The notes beneath the pieces were generated by a model. That model did no database searches, had not been told where the DNA came from, and worked only from the letters and a program-made list of their open reading frames with translations. A stretch of DNA of 13,337 nt from Opitutia bacterium UBA3151. GTDB taxonomy: Bacteria > Verrucomicrobiota > Verrucomicrobiia > Opitutales > Seribacteraceae. The stretch's first letter is position 1. Every line of letters begins with the position of its first letter. A program made the position numbers and the translations under genes. Positions 1 through 6,637 of this stretch are shown here, in pieces. The stretch is taken from positions 9,408 to 22,744 of the forward strand of contig DEYT01000025.1 in assembly GCA_002364975.1 (NCBI GenBank). Direction: 5' to 3'.

Positions 1-1373
1 TCGGGTAGTCCGATAACTGCACAATTGACCTGATCCGAACCATCCGGAAAAAGGATTTCACTAATTTCATTTTCCACTTTGGTATGGGGTACCATTTCCC
101 CTCCGATTTTTGAAAACCTCGATAGTCTTCCTTCGATAAATAAAAAACCATCTGAATCAATTCGACCAAGGTCTCCAGTAACATACCATCCTTGATCATC
201 AAAAGCCATGCTGTCCGCTTTTTTATCATCAAGATAACCGGAAAAAATATTAGGTCCTAAAAAACATAAAATTCCAACTTCCCCAGTAGGTAATGCCTCG
301 GATGTTTCGGGTGATATGGTTTTGCCCTGAATATCGGGTAACAATCTACCCACCGATTTCTCTCTCATCCCTTGGTCTGGAAGATTGAAGGAGATAGCAG
401 GGGACGATTCAGTAAAACCATACCCCTCAAGATAAGAGCAAGGACAAAGAGATTCCCAATCCTCCTTAAATCCATCCGGGGTTTTCTCTGCTCCTGCCAC
501 AACGAACCGAATACTTTCCAGCTGTTCTTTTTTTGCTTTACGAAGATAGCCCCGTAAAAAAGTGGGGGTGCCTAAAAGAACTTCCACTTTCTCTAGCTCA
601 ATTACTTCTAGGCACTTTTTGACATCAAGCGGAGATGGGAGGCAGACCATAACTAAATCGGAAAGCATGGTGTAAAGCATGGAAACCGTAAATCCAAAGG
701 AGTGAAAAAGAGGAAGGTTTGCCAACAAGTAAGATTGACTGGCAAATAATTGCACACTTTCAATTTGCTGACAGTTAGAAAGTAAATTTTGGTGGCTCAA
801 AACAACCCCTTTTGGATTCCCCGTACTGCCTGAGGTAAAGAGTAAAGCAGCTTCTTGATCCCGGTCACTCACAATTCCTAATCCTCTTATAATTAGGGGA
901 ACCGGGCACAAAAAGACCTGCAGGTGATTCCATATCATTTGCCCTTTTTGCTTCTTTTTATTCCTTAGCCAAGATCCAAGGTCGAAAATATTTTGAGGCC
1001 ACGGAAAATCGGTAATTTTTTCCCTTACCGCAGCGGCGGAAATAATCGTCGATACCTCTGCTTTCTTCATGGAGTAGCGCAAATTTTCCTCGCCAATGGT
1101 AAAATTCAAATTCACCGGAATTTTATCTGCGAGCATGAGCCCTAGGTTGGCAATTACACCTCCTGCACCTGAAGGGAGAACCACACCTACCCTCTTATCG
1201 GAAATCTTTTCTTTCAATTCTTTAGCCAAGTCAAGTGCCAGTACTAGAATAGTTCCGCGTTTCATTCGAACCGGAATGGGTAGACCATGATCAATCAAGC
1301 CCATATGGAAGAAATTCCTCTTGAGCGAACGGACTAATTCATAGCCAAGATGTGATTTTTCTTTAATCAACAT
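1..1373 (-). CDS. Aas-type acyl-ACP synthetase (AMP-forming ligase), 3' end cut by window edge
   Basis: The visible 457 residues form an ANL-superfamily adenylate-forming enzyme, which activates a fatty acid with ATP to an acyl-AMP and passes it to a thiol carrier. Visible motifs are the phosphate-binding loop TSGSTGNPKG (180-189), YGFTESSP (318-325), the ribose-binding Asp in GWYVTGDLG (395-403) and the hinge segment GRLSRFSKIGGEMVP (415-429). The hinge wording and the N-terminal GYELVRSLKRN stretch match the ligase half of Aas (2-acylglycerophosphoethanolamine acyltransferase/acyl-ACP synthetase) better than ordinary acyl-CoA synthetases. The usual N-terminal acyltransferase half is missing, so it is probably a stand-alone acyl-ACP synthetase like chlamydial AasC (inference). 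The ATG at 1373 has a GGAG motif about 10 bases upstream, one of the few good ribosome sites here; a GTG lies immediately before it. It runs divergently from cimA. The C-terminus lies beyond position 1. The ligase call is firm; the exact substrate and carrier are not. Confidence 0.88.
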   Translation of the reverse strand, partial: MLIKEKSHLGYELVRSLKRNFFHMGLIDHGLPIPVRMKRGTILVLALDLAKELKEKISDKRVGVVLPSGAGGVIANLGLMLADKIPVNLNFTIGEENLRYSMKKAEVSTIISAAAVREKITDFPWPQNIFDLGSWLRNKKKQKGQMIWNHLQVFLCPVPLIIRGLGIVSDRDQEAALLFTSGSTGNPKGVVLSHQNLLSNCQQIESVQLFASQSYLLANLPLFHSFGFTVSMLYTMLSDLVMVCLPSPLDVKKCLEVIELEKVEVLLGTPTFLRGYLRKAKKEQLESIRFVVAGAEKTPDGFKEDWESLCPCSYLEGYGFTESSPAISFNLPDQGMREKSVGRLLPDIQGKTISPETSEALPTGEVGILCFLGPNIFSGYLDDKKADSMAFDDQGWYVTGDLGRIDSDGFLFIEGRLSRFSKIGGEMVPHTKVENEISEILFPDGSDQVNCAVIGLP

Positions 1374-1380
1374 CACTTTC

Positions 1381-1455
1381 TTACTCCTTTTTGTTTGCCG
1401 TTGCCAAGAAAAGAAGTCCTCCTAGAATAAGAGAATGTTTTTGAGAAAGGCTCAT
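1381..1455 (-). CDS. possible 24-residue hydrophobic leader ORF before the Aas-like gene
   Basis: An ATG-initiated frame of 24 codons ends in TAA only 7 bases before the Aas-like ATG, on the same strand. The peptide has a polar N-terminus, a hydrophobic core (LILGGLLFLATA) and a charged tail (NKKE). Its last codons overlap the GGAG ribosome site of the ligase gene, so if translated it could couple to or tune ligase translation. Its own start has no convincing Shine-Dalgarno sequence. I do not recognise it. A frame this short can arise by chance, so this is a candidate only. Confidence 0.2.
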   Translation of the reverse strand: MSLSQKHSLILGGLLFLATANKKE

Positions 1456-1483
1456 TTTATTGTTCTTACAGCTGCCCCGGTAT

Positions 1484-1493
1484 ATTCGCGAAT
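1484..1493. repeat. 10-base palindrome ATTCGCGAAT
   Basis: A perfect 10-base palindrome in the cimA/Aas-like divergent region, about 10 bases from the TGACC/GGTCA inverted repeat. It could be a protein-binding site. A single occurrence of this length is only weak evidence. Confidence 0.2.
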
Positions 1494-1503
1494 TTCGTAG
1501 CCC

Positions 1504-1518
1504 TGACCTCGTGGGTCA
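1504..1518. repeat. inverted repeat TGACC-N5-GGTCA
   Basis: A perfect 5-base inverted repeat with a 5-base spacer, stretchable to 6 pairs with a T-G wobble. It sits between two divergent promoters, where an operator for a dimeric regulator would be expected, but it could also be a small RNA hairpin. No T-run follows it on either strand, so it is not a typical intrinsic terminator. No regulator can be named. Confidence 0.3.
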
Positions 1519-1622
1519 AACCTTCGGGGAATGGGCTTTATGCTGAAATTGCATTTCTAAAATGAATAACAAATAGTTATATTCAAATTTAGATATCCCC
1601 TGACTTTTTTACTCTCCTTACC

Positions 1623-3200
1623 ATGAAAGATAATCAAATTTTAATCTATGACACCACCTTGCGGGATGGTTCGCAAGCGGAAGGAGTATCCTTTACTGTT
1701 TCCGCTAAATTACGAGTTGCCGAAAAGCTCGATCAATTTGGCGTTGATTACATTGAAGGCGGTTGGCCCGGGAGCAATCCGAGGGATATGGCTTTTTTTG
1801 AGCAGGCATCTGGTTTAAATTTACAACACTCCAAAATTGCTGCCTTTGGCTCAACCCGTAGAGCTTCCACTCCAGTTGAGGAAGATGCTCAAGTAAAATT
1901 ACTTCTTGAGGCAAGTACCCCGGTGGTCACAATTTTTGGAAAAACTTGGCTCCTTCATGTAACCGATGTTTTGCGCACTACTCCCGAAGAAAACCTCGCT
2001 ATGATTGAAGATACCGTTCGATACCTCAAAGAACAGGGCAAGGAGGTGGTATATGATGCGGAACACTTTTTCGACGGCTACCTTGATAACCCAGAGTATG
2101 GGATTTCCACTCTTGAAGCGGCCCAACGAGGAGGGGCGGACTTTCTTACTTTATGTGAAACCAATGGAGGGAAGCTGGTAACTCCTGTTCAGGAAATTAC
2201 CGCCGAAGTGGTGAAGCGTTTCCCCAATTCTGCAATTGGAGTTCATTGTCACAACGATGCAGGTGTTGGGGTTGCTGTTAGTCTTGCCGGAGTCGAAGCG
2301 GGTGCGACCATGGTACAGGGCACCATGAATGGGTATGGAGAAAGGAATGGAAATGCCAACCTTACCACCATTATTCCCAACCTTGAAATTAAGATGGATC
2401 GATCGACAAATTGTCAGCCTCATTTGTCCAAACTTCGAGATCTTTCTCTTTTTGTAGATGATGCCACAAATTTAAGATCTGATATTCGCTCTCCCTATGT
2501 GGGTGCAGCTTCTTTTGCTCATAAGGGCGGAGTTCATGCTGATGCCGCAGCTAAATCAACTCGTAGTTATGAGCATATTGATCCTGCAGTTGTGGGAAAT
2601 CGTACTCGTGTACTGGTCTCGGACATGTCGGGCAGGAGCAGTATCATGATGAAAGCAAAAGAGATGGGGATGGAAGTAGATGGGCGTTCACCCGAGATGA
2701 AATCATTTCTTGAAGAATTAAAACAACTTGAATTTAAGGGATATGAATATGAATCTGCAGATGCTTCCTTTGATCTCCTACTTCGAAGATTTCTTCGTGG
2801 GGAAGATTTTGCGTTTGAAATACTACGCTACCATCTAGGAGTTGGGAGTGGAACCCAAACCAAGACCAGTTCTTCAGAAGCAACCGTTAAGCTAAAAATT
2901 AAAGATGAAATCAGGCACACGGTCGCAGAGGGAAATGGCCCGGTATCCGCACTCGATCATGCCTTACGGCAGGCTCTGGAAAAAGACTTTCCCTACATTA
3001 ATCAAGTTCGCTTAGTAGATTTCAAAGTCCGGATTCTTGAAAGTAATCTTGGAACTGACGCGATCACAAGAGTCCACATTGAGTCCACGGATGGAGAAAA
3101 AACATGGGGAACGGTTGGGGTTAGCGACAATGTCATTACCGCAAGCTGGGAAGCCCTAGTCGATTCCGTATCCTATAAGATACTAATCAACTCGGAGTAA
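1623..3200 (+). CDS. cimA: (R)-citramalate synthase
   Basis: It condenses acetyl-CoA with pyruvate to (R)-citramalate in the cytoplasm, the first step of the threonine-independent route to 2-oxobutyrate and isoleucine. The 525 residues match the long CimA form. The DRE-TIM metallolyase barrel starts with DTTLRDGSQAEG (10-21; Arg14 and Asp15 are the expected catalytic and metal residues), and DYIEGGWPGSNPRD follows, a wording typical of CimA rather than isopropylmalate synthase. The metal-binding HCHND is at 208-212 and HKGGVH at 300-305. Residues from about 420 to 520 form the LeuA-type regulatory dimer domain, where isoleucine feedback inhibition is expected from the family. The start has no ribosome site, but the Met lies 9 residues before DTTLRDG, as is usual. 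Its 3' end overlaps the convergent GT9 gene by 18 bases. A homocitrate or isopropylmalate synthase is less likely given the N-terminal wording. Confidence 0.95.
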   Translation: MKDNQILIYDTTLRDGSQAEGVSFTVSAKLRVAEKLDQFGVDYIEGGWPGSNPRDMAFFEQASGLNLQHSKIAAFGSTRRASTPVEEDAQVKLLLEASTPVVTIFGKTWLLHVTDVLRTTPEENLAMIEDTVRYLKEQGKEVVYDAEHFFDGYLDNPEYGISTLEAAQRGGADFLTLCETNGGKLVTPVQEITAEVVKRFPNSAIGVHCHNDAGVGVAVSLAGVEAGATMVQGTMNGYGERNGNANLTTIIPNLEIKMDRSTNCQPHLSKLRDLSLFVDDATNLRSDIRSPYVGAASFAHKGGVHADAAAKSTRSYEHIDPAVVGNRTRVLVSDMSGRSSIMMKAKEMGMEVDGRSPEMKSFLEELKQLEFKGYEYESADASFDLLLRRFLRGEDFAFEILRYHLGVGSGTQTKTSSSEATVKLKIKDEIRHTVAEGNGPVSALDHALRQALEKDFPYINQVRLVDFKVRILESNLGTDAITRVHIESTDGEKTWGTVGVSDNVITASWEALVDSVSYKILINSE

Positions 3201-3995
3201 CTTCACCCGCGGTCCGATCGGTTTCCACACCTCTGGATTTGTGGAAATAAAAAGTACTTCGGTCGGGATACCAAGCATCGCAGCAAGGTGGCTTGGTCCA
3301 GAATCGTTTCCTAAATATCTGCCTGCCTTTTGCTCTAAGCTTTGTTTAAAAGCTGATAAAGATAACCCTGAAAAAAATTGAACCCTTTTTTGTTCTGCAA
3401 TCGAAGAGCATAGCAATTCCTCTCTGCATTCCTGGTCTGACTCACCGAAAGAGAAAATAATCCGATTTTCAATATCTTTCTCCAGCCAATTCATTGCTCG
3501 GTTTTCAAAAAAAGACAGAGCGGCATTTTTCATGGAACTCCCACTTCCTGGATGAATCCAGAGGGTTTTACTTTGAGAACTCCAACGATCTCCTAACCAT
3601 GCTTTGTTATGGACTTCATCCGGAAAGCTCCAATCCAATGTATGATAAAGATGCTCGACAAAATGGGGCTCCAATTTTGGCCGAGGCTGAAGCGGAATTA
3701 CCTTCTTCGCTCCCGCTTCTCCCAACTCATGCACCCACTCCTGATCATTCCAAAAAGTGAAAACATTCCTATCCTTGCAGGTAAAACAAAGGTCTTTGCC
3801 TTCCTTATCCAAGTCATGCAACATCAAATGCTCAGGCTTTAGATCCTGAAGAAGAGGATGGAAGCATGCTCGGGTGAAGAGCTTAACTTCTTGGTAGCGA
3901 TTACAAGCTTCAAACAAAATCGGAATAGTTAGTAAAAAATCACCTAATCCCCCACCCCGAATAAATACTAATTTCTGACTGTTCGCGGGATTCAT
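3183..3995 (-). CDS. short GT9-family (heptosyltransferase-like) glycosyltransferase
   Basis: This probably transfers a sugar, heptose in the best-known members, from a nucleotide donor to lipopolysaccharide or another envelope glycan at the inner face of the membrane. The N-terminal RGGGLGDFLLTIP (13-25) matches the GT9 acceptor-side loop with its conserved Asp (Asp19). HPGSGSSMKN (148-157) and GNDSGPSHLAAMLGIPT (229-245) match the donor-binding motifs of the C-terminal Rossmann domain, and PEVWKPIGPR (254-263) is the usual closing segment. At 270 residues it is shorter than typical GT9 proteins (about 320-360), with the loss mainly between the two domains and at the end. It starts 29 bases after thrC stops, so it is probably the last gene of the operon; a weak AAGG precedes its ATG. 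Its stop lies inside the cimA 3' end. The family is clear; donor, acceptor and heptose specificity are not. Confidence 0.8.
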   Translation of the reverse strand: MNPANSQKLVFIRGGGLGDFLLTIPILFEACNRYQEVKLFTRACFHPLLQDLKPEHLMLHDLDKEGKDLCFTCKDRNVFTFWNDQEWVHELGEAGAKKVIPLQPRPKLEPHFVEHLYHTLDWSFPDEVHNKAWLGDRWSSQSKTLWIHPGSGSSMKNAALSFFENRAMNWLEKDIENRIIFSFGESDQECREELLCSSIAEQKRVQFFSGLSLSAFKQSLEQKAGRYLGNDSGPSHLAAMLGIPTEVLFISTNPEVWKPIGPRVKLLRVD

Positions 3996-4024
3996 TGGCC
4001 TTGCGAGTCGTTATTCTGAAAGCA

Positions 4025-5392
4025 TTAACTTGTTTTCAATAAGGTAGCTTTGATAAATGAGCGTATGGAGTCAGGGTCAACCTCTACCTGATAATTTCTA
4101 GGCTCAACCCCGAGCAAGGCCTCTAGTTCATCTGCCTTGGGAACTTTCATCATAGCTTGTTCATAAACGGATGGGAATTTAGCAGGATGTGCAGTGGCCA
4201 AGACCATGCTAGCTTGTTTCGGGTCCAAATCCTTGAATGCACAAGCTGTATGGGGATCCACAATATAATCGAATTCATCCCAAATCTGTTTGATCAATTC
4301 AGGGATTTCCAAATCTGATGAGCTACAACTTGAAAAGCCTGAGCTTACAAACTTTTCAAAGCAATATCTTCCTTCTTTACGAAAAGAAGTCATTACTTCT
4401 TGTACCCTTGATGAATCCTTCCCTAGGATAAAATAGAGCAGCCTTTCAAAATTCGAGGCCACCTGAATATCCATAGAAGGTGCAAGGCTTGGACGAACCG
4501 AAGATAAGGAATATTCACCGGTTTTGAAGAGCTGGTGTAAAACATCATTTTGATTGGTAGCAACTCGAAATTCAGAAATTTCAATACCCATCTTTGTCAA
4601 AAGCCATCCAGCAAAGACATTTCCAAAATTACCGGTTGGTACAACAAAAGTAGTCTTGGTTCGGCACTTTGGTTTCAACCTCAACCAAGCGAACAAATAG
4701 TACACGCTTTGGGCAAGAATGCGGGCGAGATTAATCGAGTTGACTGCAGAAAGCCCAACTTCCTCCCGAAAAGAAAGATCGGCAAAGATTTCTTTCACCG
4801 TTCTTTGGGCATCGTCAAAGGTTCCGTCGATCGCAATCGGATAAACATTACTTGCTCCGGTGCAGGTCATTTGGCGCTCTTGCAGAGGAGATACTTTTTC
4901 ATTTGGATAAAGGATGAATACTTCTACCCCTTTTTTTCCAACAAGGCCTGAAATCGCTGCGGCTCCTGTATCCCCCGATGTCGCTCCCAAAATAGTCAAA
5001 GGCTTTCCTTCTCTCTCGATCTGGGCTTCATATAAATTACCAAGTAATTGTAAGGCAAAATCCTTGAATGCTAAGGTCGGCCCGTGAAAAAGCTCCAAGA
5101 CCTTCCATTGATTAGATAAAGAAACAATCGGTGCCACTTCAGAAACTGAAAAACCTGAATATGCTTTATGAACACAATCCTTCAAAATTGAAGGATTCAT
5201 GTCCGTAGCAAAAAGTTTAAAGAATTCGAAACAAAGCTCATCATAAGCTAAGCCTTCCCATTCTTTTAAATTCGGAGAAAGATCCGGAAAAGATTTTGGT
5301 AAGTATAGGCCTCCATCCGGGGCCAGGCCTTGAGCAACTGCTTGTGTGAACTCAACCGAATCCGAAAAGCCGCGAGTGCTAATGAATTCCAT
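4025..5392 (-). CDS. thrC: threonine synthase
   Basis: A PLP enzyme that converts O-phospho-L-homoserine to L-threonine and phosphate, the last step of threonine synthesis. The 455 residues fit the E. coli-type long class. The Schiff-base lysine is Lys110 in HGPTLAFKDFALQ (103-115). TSGDTGAAA (138-146) and PTGNFGNVFAG (252-262) are the expected PLP-phosphate and substrate loops, and an N-terminal domain with TRGFS and LAPDGGLYLP is present as usual. It lies 30 bases downstream of lysC and 29 bases upstream of the GT9 gene in the same operon. The substrate must come from a homoserine kinase, which is not encoded here. The start lacks a Shine-Dalgarno motif, but the N-terminus MEFISTRG aligns with the family. 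No damaged residues were seen. Confidence 0.96.
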   Translation of the reverse strand: MEFISTRGFSDSVEFTQAVAQGLAPDGGLYLPKSFPDLSPNLKEWEGLAYDELCFEFFKLFATDMNPSILKDCVHKAYSGFSVSEVAPIVSLSNQWKVLELFHGPTLAFKDFALQLLGNLYEAQIEREGKPLTILGATSGDTGAAAISGLVGKKGVEVFILYPNEKVSPLQERQMTCTGASNVYPIAIDGTFDDAQRTVKEIFADLSFREEVGLSAVNSINLARILAQSVYYLFAWLRLKPKCRTKTTFVVPTGNFGNVFAGWLLTKMGIEISEFRVATNQNDVLHQLFKTGEYSLSSVRPSLAPSMDIQVASNFERLLYFILGKDSSRVQEVMTSFRKEGRYCFEKFVSSGFSSCSSSDLEIPELIKQIWDEFDYIVDPHTACAFKDLDPKQASMVLATAHPAKFPSVYEQAMMKVPKADELEALLGVEPRNYQVEVDPDSIRSFIKATLLKTS

Positions 5393-5422
5393 TTCGATTG
5401 GTTTTATGAGCTACGGGACAAA

Positions 5423-6637
5423 CTATTTACCCAGACCAAAAGCAACATGAGCCACACGGGTTGCCTCATCTCCTTGATCTGGGCTTACCGCCACTGAAAT
5501 TTTAATTTCGGATGTACTAATCATCAACATATTTATTCCTGCATTCGCCAAAGCCTCAAAGAAGGTGGAAGCTACTCCTGAATGGGATCGCATACCTACT
5601 CCTACAACGGAGACTTTGGCAATATTGGTACTCTTTCCCAGTTTACCACTGGATTCATCGGCAAGATGCTCTTTTAATGCCTTCTCCGCACGAAAAGCAT
5701 CTTCTGAAGGAACGGTAAAGGTTAAGTTAGCCTTACCATTCCGAGCGACATTTTGGACGATCATATCAACCACGACTCCGGCATCTGCCATTACTTTAAA
5801 AATAGCGGCTGCAGCTCCCGGTCGGTCGGGTAGTTCGGTAATACTTACACGAACTTGATTTTTATCAATAGCGACACCACTTACTAAGGTGTCTTCAAGG
5901 GATTTTACTTTTTTCTTCACACTGGTTCCTGATTTGGTTGAAAAGGTTGAGCGAACTTCGAATGGAATGTTATGCTTTTGGGCAAATTCTACTGCCCGTG
6001 TTTGCATGACTTTAGAACCACTACTGGCAAGTTCGAGCATTTCCTCATAATTGATGGCATTGATCTTTCGCGCATTAGGGACAATCCTTGGATCCGCAGT
6101 AAACACACCCTCGACATCAGAAAAGATCTCACAACCTTTTGCTCGTAAAGCTCCTGCTAATGCGATGGCACTTAGGTCTGAACCTCCTCGTCCAAAGGTG
6201 GTTAGATCTCCATGTTCATTGACTCCCTGAAATCCTGCTACGACTACGACATTACCAGCCCTTAATTGTTTCCGAATATCTCCCCCCGAAACTTCCCGGA
6301 TGCGAGACTTGGCATGCAAGCCGTCGGTTATGATCCCCGCTTGCCACCCGGTCCGTGAAATTGCAGGGACACCCAGAGCGTTAAGAGCCATGCACATGAG
6401 AGCAATGGTTTCTTGCTCTCCACAAGTCATGAGCACATCCAATTCCCGATCCGCCGGGTTTTTCTGAATCGCTTTGGCACGCTCAATCAAGGTGTTGGTT
6501 ACTCCAGCACGAGCAGAGACCACGACCACCACGGAATCACCCTCTGACCAAGCCTTTTTGACTCGACGGGCAACTTTCTTTATCCGGGTTACATCCCCAA
6601 CAGAGGTACCCCCAAACTTCTTTACAACAATTTTCAT
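5423..6637 (-). CDS. lysC: aspartate kinase
   Basis: It phosphorylates L-aspartate to 4-aspartyl phosphate, the entry step to lysine, threonine, methionine and diaminopimelate. The amino acid kinase domain (about 1-245) begins with KKFGGTSVGD (6-15), then FGRGGSDLSAIALA (148-161) and SDVEGVFTADPR (173-184). Two ACT domains follow at about 263-330 (ITELPDRPG with DMIVQNV) and 341-404 (VVGVGMRSHSGV with MISTSEIKISV); these normally bind lysine and/or threonine as feedback inhibitors. At 404 residues it has the length of stand-alone bacterial aspartokinases and is not fused to Hom as in E. coli ThrA. Its ATG overlaps the hom stop as ATGA, which implies translational coupling; GGAGA lies directly ahead of the start. 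Some relatives make a nested small subunit from an internal start; none is evident here. Confidence 0.97.
   Translation of the reverse strand: MKIVVKKFGGTSVGDVTRIKKVARRVKKAWSEGDSVVVVVSARAGVTNTLIERAKAIQKNPADRELDVLMTCGEQETIALMCMALNALGVPAISRTGWQAGIITDGLHAKSRIREVSGGDIRKQLRAGNVVVVAGFQGVNEHGDLTTFGRGGSDLSAIALAGALRAKGCEIFSDVEGVFTADPRIVPNARKINAINYEEMLELASSGSKVMQTRAVEFAQKHNIPFEVRSTFSTKSGTSVKKKVKSLEDTLVSGVAIDKNQVRVSITELPDRPGAAAAIFKVMADAGVVVDMIVQNVARNGKANLTFTVPSEDAFRAEKALKEHLADESSGKLGKSTNIAKVSVVGVGMRSHSGVASTFFEALANAGINMLMISTSEIKISVAVSPDQGDEATRVAHVAFGLGK

Larger units (their letters stand above)
1452..1556 (-). other. open frame ending in an ATGA overlap with the small leader ORF, no normal start codon
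   Basis: Thirty-four sense codons are open between an upstream TAG and a TGA that shares four bases (ATGA) with the start of the 24-codon frame at 1455. The translation reads like a plausible protein tail, with segments RRFDPRGQGYEIREY and TGAAVRTIK. There is no ATG, GTG or TTG in the frame; only ATA and ATT codons could initiate. It may be the decayed end of a gene once upstream of the Aas-like ligase, or chance. No function is assigned. Confidence 0.12.
1374..1622. promoter_or_regulatory. divergent intergenic region between the Aas-like gene and cimA
   Basis: This 249-base gap must hold the promoters of both outward-facing genes. On the plus strand, TATATT at 1578-1583 is a possible -10 box for cimA, but the hexamer 17 bases upstream (TTCTAA, 1555-1560) is a weak -35, so the call is tentative. 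The cimA start at 1623 has no Shine-Dalgarno motif. On the minus strand a GGAG ribosome site precedes the ligase. The middle holds the hairpin at 1504-1518, the palindrome at 1484-1493 and two tiny reading frames described separately. No RNA gene or known riboswitch was recognised. Confidence 0.4.

Noticed and set aside
4550..4951. A 133-codon open frame on the plus strand inside thrC
   Set aside because: It lies antisense to a well-conserved gene, has no recognisable domain and is explained by thrC codon use.
5423..6100. Nested small aspartokinase subunit from an internal lysC start
   Set aside because: Internal Met codons exist near residues 200 and 211, but none has a ribosome site; the idea rests only on B. 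subtilis precedent.
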